Of a stretch of 64,000 bases of DNA, positions 32,492 to 45,000 are shown one piece after another. Each line of letters opens with the position of its first letter. Positions within the stretch are counted from its first letter, which is position 1. The notes beneath the pieces were generated by a model. The model did no database searches. It had not been told where the DNA came from and saw nothing but the letters and a program-made list of their open reading frames with translations. This stretch comes from Saussurea involucrata (taxonomy: Eukaryota > Streptophyta > Magnoliopsida > Asterales > Asteraceae). The position numbers were made by a program, and so were the translations under genes. Where the stretch lies: contig CM066312.1 of NCBI GenBank assembly GCA_033807775.1, forward strand, positions 23,285,696 through 23,349,695. The letters run 5' to 3'.

Positions 32492-35004
32492 TACAAATCA
32501 GCGTTCAGATCAACAGTATCATATGTGTTTGTTCCATATGGTTCAAGCTGTGACGAGCCCGGGGTGTGACTGACTGAATGTCTCCTTGGCACGGTTGAAG
32601 GGGCGGGATTTGGACACTCTCCACGAGTGTATCCTACGCATTGGCATCGAGTACATCTTCGTTGTATCGAACTTTCACCACGTGTTGGACGTCGGTCGTT
32701 CTTTCTCGGTCTCCTGGCTCTGTTCTTATCCATTAAAGGTGGATAGCATGGCGGAAGCGGGTCGGATGGATACACCCATGCTGCAGGGGGTCCAGCTAGG
32801 TTTATTACCTCCACGTATGTTTTCCGGTAATATTCGGACGTGAAGAAAGGTACAGCCAAGTCGCTGCAATCTGTACGACCCATATATCTTGCTGCAGCGA
32901 TGGCATGGCCGCACGGTAACCCAGATTTATCCCATTCGCGACACGAACAAAAGTGGTCTTCCATATTCACAATCGCGTGAATATAGTCATCATGCACCTC
33001 GTACTTCCCATACCCTATTGCTCTTACCGGCCATGTCGCTGCACGACGCGCCCTGTACTGAACGATATTCTCCGCCGTTGGTGTGAGTGCATTTTGCATC
33101 TCAGCTCTTTTTAGGCGTCGAATTTGGTACCACTCTTGTTGAAAGGCCCGAAAGTAGTCCATAAGATTAACAATCGGACATCTTCGCGCAAAACGGGAGA
33201 GTGCATTCACAGACTCTGCACTATTCGAGGTCAGAATGTCATACCGTTGTCCAGGAAAATGGGTCGCGGACCACCTCTCCGGTCCAGCATCGTCAAAGAC
33301 TTTGGCTGCTTCGTCGGCACTATATCGTAGCATATTCATGTACTTGTTAAACTCCCGATCCGATATGCTCTGCATGCCGCCCAATAGACATCCTTGTAGG
33401 TGGTAATACGTTTGTCCTTGGATTTGGCGTTCATCTCCAAATGTCGACAGCATATGGCGTGAGGGGCGTTTGGGTACATGGCAGAGATTGCGGCGCTTAT
33501 GGAAGGAGCCCTGTCAGACATAAACACCAACCCTTGCGGGTCTCCGATAGCTTGTCTCAACATGGACATAAACCAAGTCCACTCGTCCCCGGTTTCAGAC
33601 TTGCCTACGCCGAAAGCTACTGGAACGATGGAGTTATCCCCGTCCATGGCAACCGCCAGGAACATCATACCCAAGTAACGGCCCTTTAAATGGGCTGCGT
33701 CTATTATCAGGACACAACGTAGATTTGCCAGAAATGTGTGGATCTGCAAAAACATAGGTGGTTTTCATTTGTAAATGTTATAGTTTATAATGTGTAAACA
33801 TATGACGTGTTAAAATACGTACCGCGGGTCCAAGGGCCACGAAGCACATCTCAAACCGTCGACGTGAATCGGTCTGTAGCTGCGTGACAGTACCAGGGTT
33901 CTGCAGCTGCAAATTATATAAATATGTCGGGAGTCGTTCATACGACTCCTCGAACGTGCCTCTCACCATAAACAGTGCATGGCATCGCGCACGCCAAGCT
34001 TGGTGGTAATCAATCGTGACGCCGAACTGCCGGTGAACATCGTGGACGATGTCCTTTGGACGCAATGACCTGCTAACATCAAGAAATTTGTTTTTCAGCA
34101 TCGCACCCAAAGTCTTTTTGTCGGCTTGTTTGTGGTGGGGATTAAGTTGCGTCCTCGTACAAGTGTGTACGTCGTGCAACTTTTTAATCATTATCGCCCC
34201 TCCTTTGGGACCCGTGTGAATCGCGTACAACCTCCACTCACACTTTTCTCTGGCACATTCAACTACGTATCTGCTTTTGTCAGATTTCCGCACATGACTT
34301 TGGAAACCCTCTTCCAAGAACCTGAGTCCAATCTGACTTGCCAAGAGATCCTTCGAATCGAATATCTGACCTGCTTTTAAGCTTTCACTGCGAATATAAG
34401 GTGCAGGTTCGTAGGTTTGTGTCTGGGTATGGGAGTCTGGAAGAATAGGGGGCATATCAAAAAAGTCATTTATCTGACTACATGATTTTCTACTAGGGGT
34501 ATATTCTTCGTGATCATCATTATCGGTGTCTGATCTGTCTATTTCAGAATTACCCGTTCTGAAAACGTGGGTTTCGTCATCAGCAACTCCAGCAGTACGC
34601 CCTTCGTGTGGTTGTGGTGGTTATTGTTGTTGAGAATCAGGCTGCTCTATTTGGAGGTCTTCGTCGTCGTCACCGTCGTTGTCACCGCCGGATACGCCGG
34701 GATACACAAAAAGTAATGGGGGCCTTTCTGAATCGACTGCAAAGTGCAGAAAAGTAGAGATATCCCCATCGTTTGATAAATCCACAAATGACCCATCGCC
34801 ATTTTTAAACACTAACTTGCAAACAGCAGAAGAGTTGATTCCACATTTTTGCATGGCGTATGCATGAAATTTCTGATAAGTATAGTTTACTGGCAATTTT
34901 ACACCATGCTTAGATTTATAAGCAAAATTCCACTCATTGTTATCTTGCTCCCATTCACCATCAAAACAGAAATATAGCTTAGCTTTTGCAACAGATGAAC
35001 TCAT
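32491..35004 (-). pseudogene. MudrA-like MULE transposase, nearly intact
   Basis: It starts at ATG 35004 (MSSSVAKAKLYFCF), with an N-terminal domain that may be PB1-like. It then runs open to 33823 except for one TAA at about 34621. The MuDR DNA-binding-type region is AGQIFDSKDLLASQIGLRFL to KLHDVHTC. A 79-base GT-AG intron at 33744-33822 follows. Exon 2 holds the MULE transposase domain with LIIDAAHLKG and FMSDRAPSISAAI (two catalytic Asp) and ICCRHLEMN. A one-base frameshift occurs near 33365. The SWIM zinc finger is CSCREWDKSGLPCGHAIAA. The final zinc knuckle reads CTRCQCVGYTRGEC, with Tyr in the His position. It would cut and join the MULE ends. Confidence 0.88.
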
Positions 35005-35190
35005 TTTTTTCAGTAGTATCTCAAACACAAAATATTGCAGAAAGAAATCAAGAAAGAAGTATGAAATCGGTGTGTGGATTATGGCTTGCATTTTACATCT
35101 ATTTATCAATGAAACAACCAACATTGATGACAACCAATCTCTCATTTCATCCACAAACTGGTAGTCCAAAAACACTGATTTAACATTGAT

Positions 35191-35729
35191 TCAAACATGC
35201 AAATGAATTTCAACCACAAATCGGTCTTCAAAGTACAATAATTGTGGAAAAAAATAGTAAAACATGCAAAATTCGTTTAAGTACAGGGGCTGAAAGTGTA
35301 AATTTTCAGGGACCAAAAGTGTAAATTTCCAGGGACCAAAACTGTAAAGTTTGGTCCATCGCGGGCCATCGCGGGCTGCGATCGCGGGCAGGGGCCAAAT
35401 GTGCACCACGGCCAAAGTTGAGGGGCTCCGCGGGGCACTTTTGGCCAAAGTTCGTGCCACGTCACCCCGCGATCGCGGGGGTCAAAGGAAGTCAAACGCA
35501 GGCAGGGACCAAAACTGCCAACACGGGCATTCTTGAGGGGGGAAATCTGGACCGCGGGCATTCTTGAGGGACCAACGCGGGCAAAGTGGGCAAAGTTTGG
35601 TGACACGTGGCCTGGGGCCCGCGATCGCGGGCTCCATCGCGGATTTTTGGGGCATTTTTGTAAGATGGAAGAGATTTGTGGCATTTTGGTAACTCGAAGT
35701 TGGACTTTTGGCATTTTAATTAATTTCCC
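35191..35729 (-). repeat. MULE-1 right terminal inverted repeat
   Basis: About 539 bases, the reverse complement of 30793-31285, with a duplicated CCATCGCGGG part and one extra GGGACCAAAAGTGTAAATTT unit. It lies just upstream of the transposase start. Confidence 0.9.
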
Positions 35730-35738
35730 TTTAGTACC
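35730..35738 (+). repeat. 9-bp target site duplication of MULE-1, right copy
   Basis: TTTAGTACC, identical to 30784-30792. Confidence 0.93.
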
Positions 35739-36259
35739 TGTTTATTTTTAAAACAAAAAACCGATGTCATGGGAGCTTCGAACTATGAACCATTTTATTT
35801 TCTCATTTTACGAAAACCACATAAATTTAATATTTATTTTAGTTTCATAAAGTTGTATTATAGTCCTCGAAGGTCCAAAAATATGATTTATGCCACAATA
35901 GTATTTTAGAAACTTAGGCAAATTTTTCTACAAACTAAGAATATGAAAATTTTCACTCGATTTCAATTATTTATCTTTTTGGTAATTACCAAGATGTCCC
36001 TACGATTAAACGGTCGGTATTTCAAGCACTAAATGTGTATTTCGTTATAGTGAAATTTCCGAAATATTTATATAGTTGGGAATTGGTGATTTAATTACTT
36101 ATTTTAAAGAGGTGGTTAGATTAAATCACTTATTTATTGAAACGCACTGAGAGGTGGCTATAGGCCTCTAGAACTGCAGAAAAAGGGTCAAAATTTATGG
36201 ACGTTCCTACGAAGAAACACTTATTATATTAGAACTCAAGCCTTATCGAGCATTTTATA
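35739..36259 (+). repeat. E1 5' LTR, segment 2
   Basis: From 35739 to about 36140 it aligns with 46335-46725. The last 119 bases (36141-36259) have no counterpart in the E1 3' LTR. Confidence 0.75.
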
Positions 36260-37608
36260 TGATAACTCTCATTTTGAGCGTTATTTGCATTCCGTTTGTG
36301 TGTGTTTTTCTTCCATTTTAGTAGTGTTTCCTTTTTATTTGTTTGTGTTTCTTCCTTTTATTATTTTATTTTCATTTGGAGTTGTTGAGGATATTTTTAG
36401 GTTAAAACACGTCATTTTGGGTTATTAATATTACTGCTGGACTCTGTGGGCATGGAGTGCCCACTGAGGGCACGTTCTAGAAGGCCACCGCCCAAAATGG
36501 CTCCAACTTGTGCAAGTGGATGTGAGGTGCTAGGAGGGCCATTCATTTTCTGCAAACCCACGTGATGTAATGAGTGTTTGAAGCCCTTATAAATAGAAGA
36601 TGAAGAAAAGGAACCAACGATCCATCCATAACACCATCCATCCATATTTTCTTTAGTTTAGTTTTCATTTCTATGCTTTCCAACAAACACCTCAAGCCTT
36701 TGGCTTGAGGTGTAGTAGTTTAAATTTTGTATTTTAATTATGTATTTCATTTATTGTATTTAACTATATGAAAGTAGTTACTTCGTATTCCTTTTCTTTT
36801 ATTATGTCTTTTACTTTTATTTTGAGCTAATCACCTCTTTGGGTGTGGGTGTGAGTCAAACTCGAGACTAGTAGGCGACACTTGGGTGTTGCCATTATTA
36901 CTAGCTCTTAAGCTTGGTCACTTAAGTCGGGACTTAAACTCAACGCAGATAAGCTGATCACCTTGAAGTGTTAATATTAGATCTTAGACCTCGAGAGGGG
37001 CGGATCCGAAATACGGCTTGAGTGATGCACAAAGATTTGAGAGAGTCTTTGATAACCACGTAGAGATACGGGTTCTGCATGATTTACTAAGGTTCGAACT
37101 TCGGTCGAGATTTATATCACAAAGAGATTTGGGTGTAAATCTCCATATTGATTGAACTTTGATTTTTGAGTCATACTTAGTTAAATCGGCAAGATTAAGG
37201 GTCAACAATAATGGTGACTTTATGGGCATTTTGTAGGACCGGTCTGTAAAAATCCACTTTCGAGAGATCGGGCTTTTTATAGACATTCCGTATTACAAAG
37301 TGACTAACCATTTCGTCACTACGAGCATCTCAAGGAAAACTTACACCCATACCCATTTTATTTACTTATTTATTTTTTGTTGTTAAAACCCCAAAACTCA
37401 CTCAAAAAGATATTTTCTTCTCCTCTTATTGAAATCGGTGTATTCTCGACTTAGGACTCGGAACTTTGAAATCCAATCCCTGTGGATACGATACTCGGTA
37501 CTTTTACCACTTTATTACTTGTAGCGATCCCAGTGTTGGTGTATACTTGCGCCCCCACTGTGGAAATATTTGTGCCCACATTTCTGGGTACACGTTTTCC
37601 AGTTACCA
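36260..37608 (+). repeat. 5' LTR of TR-GAG-like element
   Basis: It begins TGATAACTCTCATTTTGAGC and ends GTTACCA. A TATA-like TTATAAATA is at 36588. It contains the short inverted words GTGCCCACTGAGGGCAC and CACCTCAAGCCTTTGGCTTGAGGTG, the latter a perfect hairpin near 36691. Confidence 0.9.
36588..36596 (+). promoter_or_regulatory. TATA box in TR-GAG-like LTR
   Basis: TTATAAATA, about 330 bases into the LTR; the same is at 39742-39750 in the right LTR. Confidence 0.5.
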
Positions 37609-37614
37609 AGTTTT

Positions 37615-37632
37615 TGGCGCCGTTGCCGGGGA
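37615..37632 (+). other. Primer binding site, Asp tRNA
   Basis: TGGCGCCGTTGCCGGGGA is complementary to the 3' end of plant tRNA-Asp, the primer typical of Athila-like elements. Confidence 0.88.
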
Positions 37633-37697
37633 TTGACGTATTTCCAGAGTTCCTTGAGTTATAAGTTGAGTTTTTCATTGGTTTTTCTTTCACCGAC

Positions 37698-38516
37698 ATG
37701 GATGACTTTAATTGGGATGCCCCGTATTTTAATACTTTCGACTATTCATGGGAACAACATCCTAATTTTTTGGAAAATATTCAAGATGATGACACCTTCC
37801 CTTCATTCTCACCCCCTCATCAAGATTGGAATGAGACATTTATAAATACATTTGACCAATCTTGGGAGTGGAATTTTGATAATTTTTGTGATTTTCAAGG
37901 GAGTGATTCTCACCATGGATTCACGTCCTTTGTTTCCAACAATCCACCCGAGAATGTTTTTGAACAGCCCGAGCCGTCTCACTCTTTTGAAACTTTTTCC
38001 CCAAGCTTAACAGAAAATTTTACAACATTTTTGGGAAATTTTACATCCTCTTTTGAAGCCTTAAACACTAAGATGGGACAACTAGTCGACGAGTTGAAAA
38101 ATCAAAGTCAAGGTTCCTTACCAAGTGATAATGAAAAATCAAAATGTGTTGGTAAGGATGAGAGTGATGTTGAGAAAGAGTTGGAGATTTTTGAGGCAAA
38201 TTTCAAGCACATGAGTAAGCCTTCCTTACTTCCTAATAGTGAAGAAGTGCTTCAAGATGCTAAAATTCCTAACGTAATGATTTTTGCTCATTTTGTGCAG
38301 CCTTCTTTTTGTGATCACAATGTTCCTTTCAGGATCATGCCATGGACTGTTGGGAGGATTTGTGTGATCAAGAGCTCGGGAAAATTTCCTAGATCATGTT
38401 CTTTGGGTGGTGAATTTGTTGGAAGAACCTTTGGTATGGTGGAGGTGTCTATTATCTTGAACCCACTCCACTTTCTGAAGATGCACATGTGGGGTGGTGA
38501 ACCACATCCTACATAA
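37698..38516 (+). CDS. Acidic, aromatic-rich protein of TR-GAG-like element
   Basis: A 272-codon open frame starting MDDFNWDAPYFNTFDYSWEQ. The first third is unusually rich in Phe, Trp, Asp and Asn, with repeated FNTFDYSWE / FINTFDQSWEW units (about residues 11-17 and 48-58). The middle (LNTKMGQLVDELKNQSQGSL, PSDNE) matches the linker after gag in the Athila-like element (IETQVGQLAVEVKNRPPGTL, PSDTE). No zinc knuckle or protease follows. The last 60 residues may be in the wrong frame: an alternative frame from about 38330 reads CWEDLCDQELGKFLDHV. The product could be an RNA- or particle-associated protein. That is inference. Confidence 0.55.
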   Translation: MDDFNWDAPYFNTFDYSWEQHPNFLENIQDDDTFPSFSPPHQDWNETFINTFDQSWEWNFDNFCDFQGSDSHHGFTSFVSNNPPENVFEQPEPSHSFETFSPSLTENFTTFLGNFTSSFEALNTKMGQLVDELKNQSQGSLPSDNEKSKCVGKDESDVEKELEIFEANFKHMSKPSLLPNSEEVLQDAKIPNVMIFAHFVQPSFCDHNVPFRIMPWTVGRICVIKSSGKFPRSCSLGGEFVGRTFGMVEVSIILNPLHFLKMHMWGGEPHPT

Positions 38517-39414
38517 CCATGATGCAAACTTATCTTCTTACTCTCAACTCCAATTTTGTGTCTTTTATTTTACACTTTTGTGTGTGTGTGATTTGAGTCT
38601 GTTCATTTTCGACTAGTATCAAGAATTTTTGGGATAAAAAAAAATCTCCTACATCTTATATCCTTAGACTCGAAGTTTCATAGTTTGAATAATCTTTCCA
38701 CCACTAGCAGATTTCTAGAACTAAGCAACCAATTCCCCGGTATCCATATTGATTAACCTTTGAAATTTTAGAAATGACACGGGCCTTCTTTCTAAACACT
38801 TGGTCGATACACTTTTCCTTTGTTGCCTTACCCGATCCTTTGAATCTTATTACTCCCTCTACAGTGAAAATATTGAGTATTTTAAATTTGGAGGAGGAAA
38901 CTCAAGTGTTGAAAAAAAAGAGCTAAATCCTTCGAAAAATTGGAAGGATAAATAAAAAAAATACAAATAGCTGAGTTTGACACGTTGAGGTAAACAAGTT
39001 GGGCAAAACACATCAAATACATAGTTAAAAATATTTTTCTTTGATGTAACCCAAAAAGACAAGTTTGGGGGAAGATGAAAAATGTAAGGATAGTGAGAAG
39101 CCTTAAACACCAACCCTTCAAAGTCCTGTGGATCTAAGTTTACAAAGTCAATTAGCATAAGATGGATGAATTATAGCTTAGCCTATGGAAATCAAATTGC
39201 AATAAAAAAATAGAGTGGAAAAATTAGGAAAAACTATGGATGCTTTTAGTTAAAGGGATTTGAGATGCAAAAGAAAAAGAAAAGAAAGAAAAAAGAATAA
39301 AATTGAAGGTCCTATTTGTGATACTTAGTCTTCTTATGTATTTTGTATCTTCATTTGTTTTTATTTGTGTCTTTTAGTTACTTGGGGACAAGTAACAAGT
39401 TAAGTTTGGGGGTA
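38517..39414 (+). other. Non-coding 3' interior of TR-GAG-like element
   Basis: No gene is seen. The last bases AAGTTAAGTTTGGGGGTA form the purine tract before the 3' LTR. Confidence 0.7.
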
Positions 39415-40763
39415 TGATAACTCTCATTTTGAGCGTTATTTGCATTCCGTTTGTGTGTGTTTTTCTTCCATTTTAGTAGTGTTTACTTTTTATTTGTTTG
39501 TGTTTCTTCCTTTTATTATTTTATTTTCATTCGGAGTTATTGATGATATTTTTAGGTTAAAACACATCATTTTGGGTTATTAATATTACTGCTAGACTCT
39601 GTGGGCATGGAGTGCCCACTGAGGGCACGTTCTAGAAGGCCACCGCCCAAAATGGCTCCAACTTGTGCAAGTGGATGTGAGGTGCTAGGAGGGCCATTCA
39701 TTTTCTGCAAACCCACGTGATGTAATGAGTGTCTGAAGCCCTTATAAATAGAAGATGAAGAAAAGGAACCAACGATCCATCCATAACACCACCCATCCAT
39801 ATTTTCTTTGGTTTAGTTTTCATTTCTATGCTTTCCAACAAACACCTCAAGCCTTTGGCTTGAGGTGTAGTAGTTTAAATTTTGTATTTTAATTCTGTAT
39901 TTCATTTCTCGTATTTAACTTTATGAAAGTAGTTACTTCGTATTCCTTTTCTTTTATTATGTCTTTTACTTTTATTTTGAGCTAATCACCTCTTTGGGTG
40001 TGGGTGTGAGTCAAACTCGAGACTAGTAGGCGACACTTGGGTGTTGCCATTATTACTAGCTCTTAAGCTTGGTCATTTAAGTCGGGACTTAAACTCAACG
40101 CAGATAAGCTGATCACCTTGAAGTGTTAATATTAGATCTTAGACCTCGAGAGGGGCGGATCCAAAATACGACTTGAGTGATGCACAAAGATTTGATAGAG
40201 TCTTTGATAACCACGTAGAGATACGGGTTCTGCATGATTTACTAAGGTTCGAACTTCGGTCGAGATTTATATCACAAAGAGATTTGGGTGTAAATCTCCA
40301 TACTGATTGAACTTTGATTTTTGAGTCATACTTAGTTAAATCGGCAAGATTAAGAGTCAACAATAATGGTGACTTTATGGGCATTTTGTAGGACCGGTCT
40401 GTAAAAATCCACTTTCGAGAGATCGGGATTTTTATAGACATTCTGTACTACAAAGTGACTAACCATTTCGTCACTACGAGCATCTCAAGGAAAACTTACA
40501 CCCATACCCATTTTATTTACTTATTTAGTTTTTGTTGTTAAAACCCCAAAACTCACTCAAAAATATATTTTCTTCTTCTCTTATTGAAATCGGTGTATTC
40601 TCGACTTAGGACTCGGAACTTTGAAATCCAATCCCAGTGGATACGATACTCGGTACTTTTACCACTTTATTACTTGTAGCGATCCCAGTGTTGGTGTATA
40701 CTTGCGCCCCCACTGTGGGAACATTTGTGCCCACGTTTCTGGGTACACGTTTTCTAGTTACCA
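39415..40763 (+). repeat. 3' LTR of TR-GAG-like element
   Basis: 1,349 bases, the same length as the 5' LTR and almost identical to it. Confidence 0.92.
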
Positions 40764-42045
40764 TTATCCCATTTTTAAATTAGTTAGTGATTTAAAAATG
40801 GGATTGAAATATCTTTTTTTGAGTTAACAACTAGTGGGATGATTTAATGTGAAATGGAGATTTTATATAATTATAAAAGGATTAATTTGACGTTTTGGAA
40901 AGTCATTGAGTTATACACTTTGTGGTTTGACCGAATTGACAAAGGGTTAACTTTTGACTCGTTCGACCCACATAGATTTTAATGATGGGTCAAATTGAGT
41001 TATTTTAGGCATATTAGGATGTTTGGATGTGGAGTTTGACTTTAGGTAAGGTCAAAGTTGACCATAGTTGACTTTTATTAACTTTTGGAGAAATAAATAA
41101 TTAATTGGATATGATGATATGAAATGTGTAGGTTTTCATTCAAGAGTTATCAGTAGTAGATCTACATGGACATGTGAGTCTTCATGAGACTTACAATGGG
41201 ATGCATATATTTGTACAAATTTATTTTGAGCATTATATGATTTCTATGGTGAATGTTATGCATGATAATTATTTAAATACACGCTATCGTTATATGTTTA
41301 CATTTATGTGGAGTTTTGTGGAGCATGCATGCTAATTGTTTTCCGTTTTTGAACATATTTAGCATGCTTGAGTTTTTAGTTGGTTTATATTGTACGAATG
41401 GTACATGGTTTGGTGTATGTGATGTCAGTTTGGTTTTGTCACACTTAAGGGGAGGCACGACCCCGAAATGGGTGACTGGTTCTGTGTGACGTACATACTA
41501 AGGAATGCTTGTGACATAGCAGCACGACCCCGTAATGGGTTATTGGAAATAGGTATGCCGCACACACCTAGGGAATGATTGCAATTTACCGGCCCTTACT
41601 TAATGAGACAATTATGAGGCCTCTTTTCTTTTAGTGTTGCATGTTTTTCGGAAAATGCATATTATTTGGTACAGATTTTATAAGTTAATCATGTGTGATG
41701 TGAAATTATTTTGTTCACGCAAACCATGAACTCATTGAGTTTTATATGTTGACTATAGTATGCATCTCAGGGACAGAAGATTTCAGGGTGGACAAACGAA
41801 AAGGACACACATAGAGACTTACCTAGTCCATCTAAGTTCAACATTTTTGTGCAAACATATTGGATGAATAAATTTGTAACGCAACCCGGTATGGGACGTG
41901 TTAGTATTTAAGTTACGTATTTATTGTTTTAAAGTCTTCTGCTGTAAATGGTCTAAAGTTTTAATTTAGCCGAAATTTTGGAATATTTTAAAAGAATTGT
42001 TTCAGATAACGTAACATTTCTCATGGAAAAAATATAGGTGTTACA
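40764..42045 (+). repeat. E1 5' LTR, segment 3
   Basis: From about 40786 it aligns with 46724-47764 (AGTGATTTAARAATGGGATTG onward). It ends ATAGGTGTTACA before the priming site. It contains repeated short units (GGGAGGCACGACCCCGAAAT, AGCACGACCCCGTAATGG) that also occur in the 3' LTR. Confidence 0.85.
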
Positions 42046-42048
42046 AGT

Positions 42049-42060
42049 TGGTATCAGAGC
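42049..42060 (+). other. E1 primer binding site, initiator-Met tRNA
   Basis: TGGTATCAGAGC three bases after the LTR end. Confidence 0.9.
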
Positions 42061-45000
42061 AATACTTCAAGAGAAATAGGTGATGATCTTTAGGCTAAGC
42101 TTGAACTTTTATGTGTAAGAATAAGACATCAACTTTAGATATAAATCACTATCATTGTCGTACTAGATCACTATCAACATAACACATGTTAGAAGCACCA
42201 TATATCAATGTAATTACAATATAACATTGCGCTGCAATACAGTAAGTTTAAGTTTAGCTATAAGAGATCTAATTTTCCTCTTAGAGATAATTAGTGCAAA
42301 GAATGAACGTAGAGTACTCGGAATTGAAACTCGCACAGAGTATGACAGAACAACTAGTGTGGGCTTAGGCCTATAAGTAAGACATGCAAGCATTCATATT
42401 TTGAAATGTCAAGGCAAATATAATTTTAATGACAGAGTAGCCTTAGTCGGAACTCGAGTTGTTTACAGTTGAAAAATTCCAGTATCTTTTAGCTTTTAGT
42501 TATGCAAGTTAAGTTGGGTATGTGTGTGAAGGGTCAAGTACCGAAGTACCAGTCGCTTAAGCAGAGTACTATAAAGATGCATAAATGTTACACGTACCGC
42601 GAGGGTGTCTATATACACATGTATATTCAATTCAGTTAAGTAACATGTACATATTATGGTCAATGTACAGTGATGGTTCAGATGGATAGTCGACTCTCAC
42701 ACTACACCAAAAGTGTTTGCCCTGTTATTATGTTTAAAAGTAAATTGTTCAGAACTTTTAGACACCAAATTTATTTTTTCAGGTTAATTTAAATGTTACT
42801 GCTTTGAAGTAACATTTGCCCATATAAATTTTAGTTTAAAATCATAGGTTTTTAGTAGCGCCGCTTTGGTTGAGAATCGCGACAGTAACGTTATAAACTT
42901 GTCGGGCAGAATGTGTGTACCATAGTTAGAGAAGTTTTTATTGTCGTTATTGCACTGTGCTTAGTCATTTGAGAAATATAGGGCCAAGCATGTATAACGT
43001 CAAAAGTTGGTCCCACGACCGTTATATAAGATGAGTTGTAAGAAAACATTTTTTTCTAGTGAATTATAGATGCAAAGTTTCGGATTTTTTTTGTCATGTA
43101 GTTGACAAGGACATTTCAGTAAAAGCCAACAAGCTCAGAGGTTGTGTCATATGCAATGTAGTCAGATTTCGCAACCGTGATAAAATTTATTTAGGCTACT
43201 AGATTATTGTCGGGGATTCATTTATGGTTCTCTAAATTACAAACTTTGATGTCAGCATAGACCCAGACAACATAGTAAGCTAGATTGAGGTCAGAAAGAA
43301 CAAGTCTTTCGGTTAATGAAAGTAAAAGTAAAGCTATGTATAAATTTGATGGCTGTCGGGTGGACTAGACAACCTTGTTTTCAGTGATACCTCGACTTTC
43401 GAATTAGACTTTTTATTAATGCAACAAGGCAAATTTATCTCCTAGTCATTAAGTCAACCGCAATATCATAAAAAGACTAAAACAACACATGATAGAGAGT
43501 TAACAATGTGGTAATTGCACAAAAACTTTGTCAGACATTATTAGGACGGTTCAAAGTATAGTAAGTATGCATATCACGATGGTTAAAAGTCCATGTTCGA
43601 TTGGGAATCGATAAAGTTTGAGTTAGGGATGTTGATTAGCGTCGTTGGATAATTATGATGAGGATATTCACTATCATCCAGATAGGCAAATGAGGATCAG
43701 AGTTGATCAGCTGGTGAGTTGCGATGAAACACATCACATTGAGTGCGGACAATCAGGCACAAGTAGTTCAGTAAGAGACTATTCGATAAGAGAATGATAA
43801 GATATAAAGAATGATTAACACCTTGAGTTTGTACTAATAAACTCAAATGACATCTTGTAGATTTTGGAACAAAAAAAGGGGCTCCAGTATGCAAGGTCTA
43901 AGAAATGCAATGTTAGAAGAATTATGTAAATCTTTGTGCTTAGGGCACACCGATAGTGATAAGATGTGCGAAAATTTGAAAAGATGTTTTAGAATGTGTA
44001 AGAAAAAAAAACATGTGAAGACGTCAAATCAGTTACAGTAAGTCACAGAAAGCTCCAAGTTTCAGTAAGTACTAGTATATGCCTGAGGACCTATGTACAA
44101 GGTCAAATAATTAAGGTAAGCATCGATCTGAGAGCCTTCAAGTGAAGGTAAATAAGGGGGTGTTTTGTTCGCAAGATTTCGACGGAACTGGAAGTAATTG
44201 GAATGATCAATTCCATTCACCAAATTCCGTCCAGGCGTTTGGTTACCTATGGAATGGAATTGAATTCCACACATTGCACCATTCATGGATTTGGTCACTC
44301 CATCACAAATGAGAAGGAATTCAATTCCATTAACATATTTCATTCCATCAAAAAATATTATGCGAACCAAACGCCCCCTAAGTGATACAACATGTGTGCC
44401 TACCATATAAAGAGATGGTAAAGAGATAGAGTATGTATTACAAGTTATGTCACAATGCCTTAGCAGTTTTTAGCATGGATGTTAAGTAAACATTAATGCC
44501 TCTATCAGTTATCAGTATATGCATTGAGTATGCATAAGAGTATCAGCAAGAACATTAATATTGTGCATCACCTTTGCTAAAGTATTCCTAGTAGTGCTCA
44601 TTTATCTCACGTTTGGGGAGTATTCCGAACAATGTTCATTGTTAACGCACGTTATCTTTAATCAATGCGTTTCAACCATAAGAGGTGTGTTTGCATGGCT
44701 CGTGTAGTCATACTTGATGTAGAAGAAGTTGTCCAACATTTACATACAAGTGCCTAGTCACATGTGTTATTAGTATGAGTAAGGTAACGACACGAGTATA
44801 GTAGAAATAAATAGTACATGGAGAGTTGTGCTATCAAGCAACGTAGACTGCTAGTGTTTCATGCAGTAGACAGAACGATGTTAAAGACAACACTTTGAAA
44901 GTGCATAATTATACATGACGAGTAAGGTAAATAAAGTTCAAAGTATGTTGGATCGAAACGTTGGTTGGCCACAAATTTATAAGTTAATTTTTCGACAGTT

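Larger units (their letters stand above)
30793..35729 (-). mobile_element. MULE-1: mudrA-type Mutator-like element, complete ends
   Basis: About 4.94 kb with long CpG-rich terminal inverted repeats (GGGAAATTAATTAAAAT at both ends) and a perfect 9-bp target duplication. The 9-bp length is the signature of the Mutator superfamily. Its minus-strand gene is a mudrA-like transposase with one intron. A small coiled-coil gene runs toward it from the other end. An AT-rich tandem repeat lies between their 3' ends. The transposase has one nonsense codon and one frameshift, so it is not autonomous now. Confidence 0.93.
36260..40763 (+). mobile_element. Non-autonomous LTR element with gag-linker ORF (TR-GAG-like)
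   Basis: 4,504 bases with two LTRs of exactly 1,349 bases each, an Asp-tRNA priming site, one ORF and a purine tract, but no protease, reverse transcriptase or integrase. The priming site and its surroundings (CAAGTTTTTGGCGCCGTTGC) and the start TGATAACTCT are shared with the Athila-like element at 47765, which may supply its proteins. The flanking bases TTATA and TTATC match at four of five positions. The LTRs differ by only a few bases, so insertion is recent. Confidence 0.85.

Noticed and set aside
34126..34380. Plus-strand frame inside the transposase gene
   Set aside because: Antisense shadow of the MuDR-type domain.
37698..38516. The TR-GAG-like ORF as a host gene
   Set aside because: It lies between two almost identical LTRs, after a priming site and before a purine tract, so it belongs to the element.
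8024..42060. TGGTATCAGAGC words as possible tRNA genes
   Set aside because: They are 12-base primer binding sites after LTRs; no tRNA cloverleaf surrounds them.
44062..44406. Minus-strand frame of 114 codons
   Set aside because: Most of it is the Tourist MITE read through; the MITE ends and duplication explain the sequence.
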